DNA of 47,697 bases from Synechococcaceae cyanobacterium (GTDB lineage Bacteria > Cyanobacteriota > Cyanobacteriia > PCC-6307 > Cyanobiaceae): the NCBI GenBank assembly GCA_947461705.1, contig CANHMF010000003.1, forward strand, positions 1 to 47,697. Reading direction: 5' to 3'. The notes under the pieces were generated by a model. The model saw only the letters and a program-made list of their open reading frames with translations, made no database searches and was not told where the DNA came from. Shown here one piece after another: positions 1 through 10,950 of this stretch (its first letter is position 1; every line of letters begins with the position of its first letter). Position numbers and translations under genes: made by a program.

Positions 1-611
1 CGGAGCAGCACGTGGAGATCGTGGCCAGCCTGCCCAACCCCGAGGCCGCCGCCACCGACGCCCAGCGGGGTGAGGGCACCTGGGAGGCCTCCATTCAGGC
101 GCTGCATCGGCTGCACGCCCTGGGCTATGGCCAGGGCCATCCCAACCTGCCGCTCACGTTGATGAGCAACCCCAGCGGCACCCACTTGCAACACCTCACG
201 GCCTGCGATGAACGGGCCTGGAAACAACGCCTCCAGGCTGAAGCGGGTGTGAGCTTCGACCGCCTGATCGGCCTGAACAACATGCCGATTGCCCGCTTCC
301 TGCAACAACTGGACAACGAAGGGCAGGTGAACGACTACCTAAACCGGCTGCGGGAAGCCTTCAACCCCTCGGCGCTCTGCGGGCTGATGTGCCGCGACAC
401 CCTCTCCGTGGCCCCCGATGGTGGTCTGTACGACTGTGATTTCAACCAGATGCTGAATCTGCCGATCAGCCCGATCAGCAACACCACGAATCCAACGATT
501 GCCACCATCACCATCGATCACCTGCGCGACCGCGCCATTCAGTGGGGTAACCATTGCTTTGGCTGCACAGCTGGTCAGGGGAGCTCCTGCGCGGGATCCA
601 CAACGGGCTGA
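1..611 (+). CDS. arsS: Arsenosugar biosynthesis radical SAM protein ArsS-like, C-terminal part (5' truncated by window edge)
   Basis: Reading frame open to window start; Cys-rich C-terminus (ALCGLMCRDTLSVAPDGGLYDCDFNQML...NHCFGCTAGQGSSCAG) and LTLMSNPSGTHLQ...FDRLIGLNNMPIARF typical of the radical SAM/Cys-rich (DUF3641) family. Confidence 0.85.
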   Translation, partial: EQHVEIVASLPNPEAAATDAQRGEGTWEASIQALHRLHALGYGQGHPNLPLTLMSNPSGTHLQHLTACDERAWKQRLQAEAGVSFDRLIGLNNMPIARFLQQLDNEGQVNDYLNRLREAFNPSALCGLMCRDTLSVAPDGGLYDCDFNQMLNLPISPISNTTNPTIATITIDHLRDRAIQWGNHCFGCTAGQGSSCAGSTTG

Positions 612-743
612 AACCTCCGGCCACAGCCCCTGGCGCCATTGTGGATGCCAACAGATGACCAGTCGGTCGCCTCATGGCAAGATCAATCATGTAGCCAAAA
701 ACAAACACAACCGCTACAGTCGAAGTCAAAACCGGCACTCAAC

Positions 744-2603
744 ATGCCCCAGATTTCGCCAACCAGCAATACCCCGGAAACTCTGGCCGCCAATATCTAT
801 TTCAAGCAAGAGATCGACTTCCGACAAGAAATCATCTACTTTCTGATCGTGGACCGCTTCTGCGACGGCTCCAGTGAAGAAGAAGAACGCGCCGGCGTGT
901 GGGATCGCGGGCAGCGGCAAGGCTTGTACGACAAGACCTGGACGGACTGGGGACGCTACTGGGGAGGAAATCTCCAAGGCATTATCGATAAAGTTGATTA
1001 TCTCAAGGGCCTTGGCACAACAGCCGTATGGCTGTCGCCACTGTTTGAGCAGGTTGACGACATGCAGTTCAACCGCGCTCCGATGCACGGCTACTGGACA
1101 CAGGACTTCAAAAGAATCAATCCACGCTTCTTGCCACTGAATGATTCACCCAGCATCCATCAATCACAAACTCTCAAAAAACTCGTAGACACCCTCCACA
1201 ACGCTGGCATCAAGATCATCCTGGACGTCGTCTGCAATCACAGCTCGCCGGACATCAATGGTGCCAAGGGCCGCCTCTACGACGACGGCAAGCTGATCGC
1301 AGACTACTACGACGACAAAAACAATTTCTACTACCACAACGGCGAAATTACAGACTGGGAAGACGAATACCAGCTGATCAACCTCGAAATGTGTGGCCTC
1401 GCCACCTTCAACGAAAGAAATATTGAATACAGGCAATACATCAAATCTGCGATCAAGCAGTGGCTCGATATCGGCGTAGACGCCTTACGCGTCGACACCA
1501 TCAAGCACATGCCAATCTGGTTCTGGCAAGAATTCTCAACCGAGATGAAGAAACACCGGCCCGGCCTCTTCCTCTTTGGTGAATATGGATTCAGCAAACC
1601 CTGGGAGCAGCGCTCAGTTGAGTACGCCAACCACGCCGGCATGTCCATTCTCGATTTTGGACTCTGCGACGCCATTCGCTTCGCTTTTTCGGGAAGAGAA
1701 CCCGGCGGCTTTCATCAAATCGACAAGATTCTTGGCTTCGACCATGTCTATCATCGTGCCAATGAACTTGTCACCTTCATCGACAATCATGACATGCCTC
1801 GCTTCCTGTCGATCGTTCCAGACAACAGGAAGCTCAGCTTGGCCACCATTCTGTTGATGACACTACGTGGCGTGCCGTGCATCTTTTATGGCACTGAGCA
1901 ACATCTCAACAACGACACCAACGGCGGCGAAGATCCATACAATCGGCCCATGATGGAATGCTGGGACCAGGAAAGCCCCCTGTACATCCAGATCCAGAAA
2001 CTAGCCGCCCTGCGCAACAGCAATCCCGCCCTAACCCTAGGATCCCACCAAACGCTCTACGTCAACGAGGACATCTACGCCTTTGAGCGCACCTATCGCG
2101 ACTCCACAGCACTCACCATCATCAACAATGGGCCCGCTAGAACCATCACAATCAACAACCTTTCCCTGGCGAATGGTCACTATGTTTGTGCGCTCACATC
2201 CAGGCCCTTCACGGTGACAGACGGCAGCCTGGCGAACCTTCAACTCGACGCCTACTCCGGGCACCTGCTGCACCAGATTGGAGCGCCTCTAACTGGCGAT
2301 GTGATCTGCACATTCCAGCTCAACGGTTTTTCAACGAAACCCGGGCAGTCCCTCGCCATCATTGGCTCAAGCACTGAGCTAGGCAGCTGGGATCACGCCA
2401 AAGCCTATGGAATGGAATACGTGAACAGCAACACCTGGATCGCAGAAGTAGCCTTCAATCGCAGCCAAGAGAATCAACTCATCGACTACAAATACATCGT
2501 GCAACAGGATGGCAACCCCATCATTGAATACGTCATAAATCGCCGCGCCTACCTACCGGAACAGGGGCGTGTGAAGCTCGACAACCAGTGGAATCGCAGT
2601 TAA
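744..2603 (+). CDS. GH13 alpha-amylase / CGTase-like glycoside hydrolase with C-terminal CBM20 starch-binding domain
   Basis: GH13 motifs: DVVCNHSS, DALRVDTIKH (nucleophile Asp), LFGEYGF (acid Glu), FIDNHD; C-terminal FQLNGFSTKPGQSLAIIGSSTELGSWDHAKA resembles CBM20. ATG at 744 preferred over the 639 alternative start. Confidence 0.9.
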   Translation: MPQISPTSNTPETLAANIYFKQEIDFRQEIIYFLIVDRFCDGSSEEEERAGVWDRGQRQGLYDKTWTDWGRYWGGNLQGIIDKVDYLKGLGTTAVWLSPLFEQVDDMQFNRAPMHGYWTQDFKRINPRFLPLNDSPSIHQSQTLKKLVDTLHNAGIKIILDVVCNHSSPDINGAKGRLYDDGKLIADYYDDKNNFYYHNGEITDWEDEYQLINLEMCGLATFNERNIEYRQYIKSAIKQWLDIGVDALRVDTIKHMPIWFWQEFSTEMKKHRPGLFLFGEYGFSKPWEQRSVEYANHAGMSILDFGLCDAIRFAFSGREPGGFHQIDKILGFDHVYHRANELVTFIDNHDMPRFLSIVPDNRKLSLATILLMTLRGVPCIFYGTEQHLNNDTNGGEDPYNRPMMECWDQESPLYIQIQKLAALRNSNPALTLGSHQTLYVNEDIYAFERTYRDSTALTIINNGPARTITINNLSLANGHYVCALTSRPFTVTDGSLANLQLDAYSGHLLHQIGAPLTGDVICTFQLNGFSTKPGQSLAIIGSSTELGSWDHAKAYGMEYVNSNTWIAEVAFNRSQENQLIDYKYIVQQDGNPIIEYVINRRAYLPEQGRVKLDNQWNRS

Positions 2604-2681
2604 AGCCCTACAGGCCGCAATCCATGTCGAACAACCAGTTCACAAGAACACTGCACCCCCATCACGCAGCCCATGGAGACC

Positions 2682-3944
2682 TTATGGCCTGATCAAACGC
2701 GCCAGTAACGCCAACTCGCGCCCCTGCTGTTGCATCAGCCCCCAGCGCACACGCCAGGGTGCCACGATAAACAGTCGCAGCATGGCGGCAATCAGCTGGG
2801 GGAGGCTGAGGGTGTTGGAGAGGAAACCAAACCACTGCTCCGCCGGCAGGCGGAAGAAGGTAGAAAAAAAGGCCCGCAGCTGATCCTCCGGGTAGCGCAT
2901 CAGCTTTTCCAGGCCAAAGCGATACAACGCATGCTTGCGTTGCAGCTCCAGGGGCCAGAGGGCCTGCCAGGCCTGGTGCGACAACTGCTCAACCGCGAGC
3001 TCGGGCTGCCGCAATCCAGCGGCGATCACCTCTGCCAGGGCTGGAGCCCGACGCAGCAGTGAACCCACCATGTAGCCCGATGCGGGATGCACCATCGAGG
3101 CGGCACCGCCAAAGGCCAACACCCGCTGCCGGATGTCCGGCAGCGGCAGGTTCATCGGAAACAGACAGTGCTCCTCGTGCTGCACCTCCAGAACATCGAC
3201 ACCGCGGTGAGCCAATCGCCGCAGCAGTCGGTCCTTGAGCACGGCATAAGGGACGGCTGGCGCCAACGCCAGAGACGTTTCCTCCACGAAGAACATCCCC
3301 TCACCAACATCCATCGCATAGAGAAAGGTGGGCGGGCCGCAGCGGCACTCCGCCTCACTGAGGTGGTCGCAGCGATAGTCCATCAGCACGAACTGGCCGG
3401 GATCCACCGGCGGCACCGAAAAGCGACCCACGATGCCGTAGGCAGCCTGGCCTGCCACCGGCCCCTCATCGGGACGCTGCACAAAAGCAGCCCTGTGGCC
3501 ACTGGCATCGATCACCAACCGGGCCGCGATCAAGGCGCCATCCGCGGTGACCACCCGGGAGCCACGGGCATCGTGCTCAATCGATGCCGCCACACCACGC
3601 TGCCAATGCACACCACCGCCTTGGCACTGCTCAAGCCAGTGCTGCTGCAGGGCGGTTTTGTCGAACAGCCCGTAGTCGATGCCGTGCTGCACGGCGGAGC
3701 TGGCGAGACCATCGCCGAAGTAACTGCGGGTGTCGCTCCAGCGATGGGCCAGCAGGTGCTGCAGGCCCATCGCATCCACCTCAGGCCCCCAGACCCCATA
3801 GGTGTTGGGCCAGGGAGCGCCGGGGTCCTCCGGGGCCAGACCTTGCACCGCAACACCGCGCTCGGCCAGAGCGCCGGCGATGCACAGGGCAGCGGGCCCT
3901 GCGCCGATCACCAGCACCTCCACAGGCGCCGCAGGCTGGCTCAC
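2682..3944 (-). CDS. crtL: Lycopene beta/epsilon-cyclase (CrtL type)
   Basis: FAD-binding N-terminus VLVIGAGPAALCIAGALAERG and NTYGVWGPEVDAMGL cyclase motif; GTG start overlaps upstream gene stop (GTGA). Confidence 0.9.
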   Translation of the reverse strand: MSQPAAPVEVLVIGAGPAALCIAGALAERGVAVQGLAPEDPGAPWPNTYGVWGPEVDAMGLQHLLAHRWSDTRSYFGDGLASSAVQHGIDYGLFDKTALQQHWLEQCQGGGVHWQRGVAASIEHDARGSRVVTADGALIAARLVIDASGHRAAFVQRPDEGPVAGQAAYGIVGRFSVPPVDPGQFVLMDYRCDHLSEAECRCGPPTFLYAMDVGEGMFFVEETSLALAPAVPYAVLKDRLLRRLAHRGVDVLEVQHEEHCLFPMNLPLPDIRQRVLAFGGAASMVHPASGYMVGSLLRRAPALAEVIAAGLRQPELAVEQLSHQAWQALWPLELQRKHALYRFGLEKLMRYPEDQLRAFFSTFFRLPAEQWFGFLSNTLSLPQLIAAMLRLFIVAPWRVRWGLMQQQGRELALLARLIRP

Positions 3945-5065
3945 AGGGACAGCTCCAGCACAGCTCTGTTGTTGGCCTGCAGACCAGCCGCCTCCAGGAT
4001 CTGCTGCTCCGGATCGGCCAACACCTCGAGGCGGTGCTGGCCCGGCCCGAGCTCCAGCGGCACAGCGAAGTGTTCTTCACCTCCGGCCGCCAGCCAGGGC
4101 AGACGCAGATAGCGATGGCCGCTGTAGCGGTCGTTCACCACCACAGCCACCCCCACATCGCTCACATCCAACGCCCCACGGTTGCTGATGCGGAAATGGG
4201 CAGCTCCCTCGCCGTAGCGCAACTGGTCGACCGCCAGGTCGCTGGCGAGGGTGTGGATGCGCTGCAAGGGGTAGAGCACCAGGCGCTCCAGCTGCTCGAG
4301 GGTGGTGTCGGGGTGCTCGTGGTGCAGGTGGCCGCCGTAGCGGAGGTCGGTGCTGCAGCCATGCAGGTGCAGGTGAGCGCCGCTCTGGGGCACGGTGACG
4401 CGTCCCCGTTCAGGCTCGGTGTCGTAGAAGCCGCAACACTCCCACTGCAGGGAGCGTCCCAGAAAGCGGATCGGATCGGCCGGATCACCAGGATCCTCAA
4501 CGGCCAGCCGGTAGTGCTGCAACGATTGATAAATGCTCTGTCCAGCCGCGGCCTCACTGACCTCGCTGCGGGCAATAGCGGTGTTGCGTCGCTGCTGGCC
4601 CATGCACAGCTTGGAGGCCACGGTGATCACCAGCCCCTGCCAGCGGCTCAGCAGCCGCAGGCCATAGATCGGCGCCTCGGGCAAGCGCCCCTGCCCCTGG
4701 AGCAGGGCAATCGCCTCCGCCACCAGCTCCTGCAAGGGCCGCCCCTGGCTCGTGCCGAGGGCTGCCAGATCCACCGGCGTGCGCAGGGCTGTGGCGTCAC
4801 CGCTGAAGCACACATAGGGGAAGTGACCACTGCCCTCGCCAGGGCGAAGGGCCCGGATGCCTCCATCACTGGCCTGGCATTTCCAGATCGTGGTGTCGCC
4901 CCCGGGCTGCTGCAGAAAGGTGAGCTCGCCGTTGTCGATGCTGGTGGTGGTGCCCAGGCCCAGCACATCCCCCTGTAGCGGGATGCGCTCGAGGGGAAGG
5001 TGCTCGCGCACGTCCCCCTGAATCAGGTCGATCACCGTGTTAGCGATCCAGAACTCGACCGCCAT
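3941..5065 (-). CDS. Acetolactate-decarboxylase-like domain protein with C-terminal CARDB-like domain
   Basis: GLGTTTSIDNGELTF, WKCQASDGGIRALRPGEGSGHFPYVCF and AHLHLHGCSTDLRYGGH (HxH-x10-H) resemble ALDC/BudA; C-terminus FRISNRGALDVSDVGVAVVVND...LGPGQHRLEVLADPEQQILEAAGLQANNRAVLEL resembles CARDB. Confidence 0.6.
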   Translation of the reverse strand: MAVEFWIANTVIDLIQGDVREHLPLERIPLQGDVLGLGTTTSIDNGELTFLQQPGGDTTIWKCQASDGGIRALRPGEGSGHFPYVCFSGDATALRTPVDLAALGTSQGRPLQELVAEAIALLQGQGRLPEAPIYGLRLLSRWQGLVITVASKLCMGQQRRNTAIARSEVSEAAAGQSIYQSLQHYRLAVEDPGDPADPIRFLGRSLQWECCGFYDTEPERGRVTVPQSGAHLHLHGCSTDLRYGGHLHHEHPDTTLEQLERLVLYPLQRIHTLASDLAVDQLRYGEGAAHFRISNRGALDVSDVGVAVVVNDRYSGHRYLRLPWLAAGGEEHFAVPLELGPGQHRLEVLADPEQQILEAAGLQANNRAVLELSL

Positions 5066-5071
5066 CGGCGT

Positions 5072-7681
<2,610 letters not shown>

Positions 7682-7726
7682 TCAAGACCGCCTTCGTTAA
7701 AACGCATTTTATCGACTGTTCCGCCA

Positions 7727-8857
7727 ATGACCTCGTCACCGCGGACTGAAGTGGACCTGCAGGAGCGCCAGCGGCAGGGAACGCTGCGGGTCTGCACGGT
7801 GGCGGCCTTCCAGCAGCAGGTGGCCGCAGCGGGCATCACGGCGGCCTTCGAGGCCACCGATGTGGTGGTGGCCGCCAATGCGGAGTTCCATGACCAGGCC
7901 AGCCTGGTGCTGCAGCTGGGGCCCAGCGATCCCCCCATCCGCATCCGCCGTTTTCGTCTGGGCGGTGCCGAGGGCATCGGCGGGCATGGCAGCACGGACC
8001 TGGTGCTGCCCCTGGGGCGAGGGGGCGCCCAGGTGCTGACCTCACTGCTGGCGGGGCACGACCTCCCCCTCAGCGCCAGCGGCGAACCCACAGCCCTGCA
8101 GCCGCGCCAGGAGCTGGAAACCCGGCTCAGCCTCCATCGCATTGGTGCCGGCCGACTGCTGCTCCACCGCGGCATCAGTGAAAACGGCGTGGTGGCGGTG
8201 AGCAGCGCCGAAGGCCTCACCCGCACCCCCTGGGGGCCGCTGCTGGGGCCCTTCGCCACGGCCCTCTACAGCTGCGGCGGCAGTGGCAGCATCGGACTGG
8301 CCATGCCGGGCCTCTCGCTGCTGGGCCCAGGTTCGCCGGTGCTGGTGGGGGGAGCGATCGGCTGGGTCACCGGCAGCGGCAGCGGCCACAATCCGGCGGT
8401 CCGGCGCCTGGCCAGCGGTCATGCCGCCAGCCCCGGCATGAGCTGCAGCCTGGAGGTCGACCTGCACGCCCTGCGGCCAGACTGGGTACGCGCCACCGCC
8501 ATGGAGGGCCACGGCAACGGCCTGCTGGTGGCCATCGCCGCGCCGATTCCCCTGGTCAACCCGAGCGTGGCCCGGCAGATGGCCAGCACGGATGCAGACC
8601 TGGAAGCCCCGGTGCTGGACTTCGCCATCCCGCGCCGGATCAAACCGAGCTTTGGCTCCATCAGCTACGCCCAGCTCAAGCAGGGAAGCCTGCCGCTGAA
8701 TGGGCGCCAGCTGCGCTGCGCTCCGGCCCACAGTCCGCGCCTGGCCGCCGCCATCGCGGCGGAACTCTGCCAGCAGCTGCAATCTGGACAGTTCCCCCTG
8801 CGCCTCCCCCTGGTGCCCCTGAGCCAGCGGCCCGCCCTGATGCCCCTGGAGGGATGA
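7727..8857 (+). CDS. Homocysteine-biosynthesis (HcyBio/DUF39, COG1900-like) family protein, divergent
   Basis: LQLGPSDPPIRIRRFRLGGAEGIGGHGSTD, VLVGGAIGWVTGSGSGHNP, IAAPIPLVNPSVARQMASTDADLEAPVLDFAIPRR resemble DUF39; ATG at 7727. Confidence 0.75.
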   Translation: MTSSPRTEVDLQERQRQGTLRVCTVAAFQQQVAAAGITAAFEATDVVVAANAEFHDQASLVLQLGPSDPPIRIRRFRLGGAEGIGGHGSTDLVLPLGRGGAQVLTSLLAGHDLPLSASGEPTALQPRQELETRLSLHRIGAGRLLLHRGISENGVVAVSSAEGLTRTPWGPLLGPFATALYSCGGSGSIGLAMPGLSLLGPGSPVLVGGAIGWVTGSGSGHNPAVRRLASGHAASPGMSCSLEVDLHALRPDWVRATAMEGHGNGLLVAIAAPIPLVNPSVARQMASTDADLEAPVLDFAIPRRIKPSFGSISYAQLKQGSLPLNGRQLRCAPAHSPRLAAAIAAELCQQLQSGQFPLRLPLVPLSQRPALMPLEG

Positions 8858-8941
8858 ACGGGCTGGTGCATCGGCTCTCCGCACCGCCCAGACCAGGGAA
8901 ACGGCCGTAAGCTCCCCCATCGTTGAACGCACTGCGGACCC

Positions 8942-9595
8942 ATGGCTGACGCTTCCTCCCCGTTGCCGCAGCCGGAGCAAGAGCCCGAGCAACTGGTGGA
9001 GCAGCCGGCAAACCCGCAGCCTGAACCGACCCTCCAGCAGCCCGTCACCACCGAGACAGCTCCAGCCATGGAGGTGGTGCAACTGGGTGACCCTGCGGCC
9101 GAGGCCGAGCCCACCTCGGAACCCACTCCGGAACCCACCCCTGAACCGGTGATTGCGGCAGCTCCTGAACCGGCAGCCCCGGAACCCACTCCGGAACCCA
9201 TGGCCGTGCCCGAGGTGCCCACGGTGGTGAGCACCCTGGAGGTGCCAGCCCTGGAACGGCCCAGCGGCGGCGATGCGGAAGGCGGCGAGTGGGACCTGCT
9301 GCTGGACAAGCTGCGCCAGTGGATCGCAAGTGGCCAGCTGCAGCAGCTCTGGCAGACATCCCGCACACCGCTCACAGCCGCCGCTGCCCTGATCGGCCTG
9401 CTGGTGGTGCTCCGCATCTACGGCGCTTTGCTGGGCGTGCTGGACAGCCTGCCGCTGGTGCCAGGCCTGCTGGAACTCGCCGGCCTGGTGGCCGTGGTGC
9501 GCTTCGGCCTCAGCAATTTGGTGCGCAGCAGCGACCGCGAGAAGGTGATCGCCAACGTCAAAGGCCGCTGGGCGGCGTTTCGCGGCAATCGCTGA
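8942..9595 (+). CDS. CAAD-domain (CURT1-like) membrane protein with Pro/Glu-rich N-terminal linker
   Basis: C-terminal two-helix hydrophobic region ALIGLLVVLRIYGALLGVLDSLPLVPGLLELAGLVAVVRFGLSNLVRSSDREKV plus low-complexity EPTPEPTPEP N-terminus. Confidence 0.8.
   Translation: MADASSPLPQPEQEPEQLVEQPANPQPEPTLQQPVTTETAPAMEVVQLGDPAAEAEPTSEPTPEPTPEPVIAAAPEPAAPEPTPEPMAVPEVPTVVSTLEVPALERPSGGDAEGGEWDLLLDKLRQWIASGQLQQLWQTSRTPLTAAAALIGLLVVLRIYGALLGVLDSLPLVPGLLELAGLVAVVRFGLSNLVRSSDREKVIANVKGRWAAFRGNR
9118..9200 (+). repeat. Direct repeat (20 bp perfect, GGAACCCACTCCGGAACCCA, 9118-9137 and 9181-9200) encoding EPTPEP
   Basis: Two exact copies offset by 63 bp (21 codons) inside the CAAD protein gene. Confidence 0.9.
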
Positions 9596-9667
9596 GAACA
9601 GCGCCCCTGGCAGGGAGTGGCTGGTCGGGCCGGTTGATAGCTTGGCCCGATTGCGTCAAGGTCTCCG

Positions 9668-10831
9668 GTGGACATTCAGCTCGGCCGCTCCCGTACCGTT
9701 CGCCGCGCCTACGGCATCGATGAAATTGCCCTGGTGCCGGGTGGCCGGACCGTGGATCCCGCGGTGACGGACAGCAGCTGGACCCTGGGCGGCATCACCC
9801 GCGAGATCCCGATCATCGCCAGTGCCATGGATGGCGTGGTGGACGTGGGCATGTGCGTGGAACTCACCAAGCAGGGGGCCCTGGGAGTCCTGAACCTGGA
9901 GGGTGTCCAGTGCCGCTACGACGACCCCAACCCGGCGCTGGACCGCATTGCCGCGGTGGGCAAAGACGAGTTCGTGCCCCTGATGCAGGAGCTCTACAGC
10001 CAACCGGTGCGGGAAGACCTGATCCGCCAGCGCATTGCCGAGATCAAGGAGAAGGGCGGCATCGCCGCCGTGAGTGCCACCCCGGTGGCGGCCCTCAAAT
10101 TCGGCAAGGCCATCGCCGAGGCCGGCGCTGACCTCTTCTTCGTGCAGGCCACGGTGGTGAGCACCGAGCACGTCGGTCCCGAGGGCCAGGAAACGCTGGA
10201 TCTTGAAGCCCTCTGCCGCGACTTTGGCGTGCCCGTGGTGATCGGGAACTGCGTGACCTACGACGTGGCCCTCAAGCTGATGCGCGCCGGCGCCGCCGGC
10301 GTGATGGTGGGCATCGGCCCCGGTGCCGCCTGCACCAGCCGCGGGGTGCTGGGCATCGGCATTCCCCAGGCCACCTCGGTGGCGGACTGTGCCGCCGCCC
10401 GCGACGACTACCAGCGCGAGAGCGGCCGCTATGTGCCGATCGTGGCCGACGGCGGCATCGTGACCGGCGGTGACATCTGCAAGTGCCTGGCCTGCGGCGC
10501 CGATGCCGTGATGATCGGCTCGCCGATCGCCCGGGCCGCCGAGGCCCCCGGCCGTGGCTTCCACTGGGGCATGGCCACCCCCAGCCCGGTGCTGCCCCGT
10601 GGCACCCGCATCAAGGTGGGCACCACCGGCAGCCTGGAGAAGATCCTGCGGGGCCCCGCCGGCCTCGACGACGGCACTCAGAACCTGCTGGGCTGCATCA
10701 AGACCTCCATGGGCACCCTCGGCGCCCGCACCCTCAAGGAGATGCAACAGGTGGAGGTGGTGGTGGCCCCCTCGCTGCTCACCGAGGGCAAGGTTTACCA
10801 AAAGGCCCAGCAACTGGGCATGGGCAAGTAA
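9668..10831 (+). CDS. GuaB3 family IMP dehydrogenase-related protein
   Basis: IQLGRSRTVRRAYGIDEIALVPGGRTVDP..., GPGAACTSRGVLGIGIPQATSVADCAAARDDY, RGFHWGMATPSPVLPRGTRIKVGTTGSLEKIL; GTG start. Confidence 0.95.
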   Translation: MDIQLGRSRTVRRAYGIDEIALVPGGRTVDPAVTDSSWTLGGITREIPIIASAMDGVVDVGMCVELTKQGALGVLNLEGVQCRYDDPNPALDRIAAVGKDEFVPLMQELYSQPVREDLIRQRIAEIKEKGGIAAVSATPVAALKFGKAIAEAGADLFFVQATVVSTEHVGPEGQETLDLEALCRDFGVPVVIGNCVTYDVALKLMRAGAAGVMVGIGPGAACTSRGVLGIGIPQATSVADCAAARDDYQRESGRYVPIVADGGIVTGGDICKCLACGADAVMIGSPIARAAEAPGRGFHWGMATPSPVLPRGTRIKVGTTGSLEKILRGPAGLDDGTQNLLGCIKTSMGTLGARTLKEMQQVEVVVAPSLLTEGKVYQKAQQLGMGK

Positions 10832-10849
10832 AGGCCGGCGTTAGCCTCG

Positions 10850-10917
10850 AGGCGTGCGGGCTTCGGCCCACACACTCCTCACACCCCCTGGCCCGGCGCG
10901 TCCGGGCTTTCTGTCTT
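10850..10917 (+). ncRNA. yfr1: Yfr1-type cyanobacterial small RNA
   Basis: Exact ACTCCTCACAC motif (10874-10884) in a CA-rich unpaired stretch, flanked by GGGC-TTCG-GCCC hairpin (10858-10869) and terminator hairpin GCCCGG-CGCGT-CCGGGC-TTTCT; located between guaB3 and trxA. Ends approximate. Confidence 0.9.
10891..10912 (+). terminator. Intrinsic terminator of Yfr1
   Basis: GCCCGG (10891-10896) / CCGGGC (10102+... at 10902-10907) stem followed by TTTCT. Confidence 0.8.
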
Positions 10918-10950
10918 CCGCTACTGCTGCACCCAGCAGCCACCATCCAC

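Noticed and set aside
3584-4978. 464-aa plus-strand ORF opposite crtL and the ALDC-like gene
   Set aside because: Low-complexity Gln/Ala/Gly/His-rich composition typical of antisense frames in GC-rich DNA; opposite frames encode recognisable proteins.
9656-10813. 385-aa minus-strand ORF opposite guaB3
   Set aside because: Antisense shadow, His/Gly/Ala-rich.
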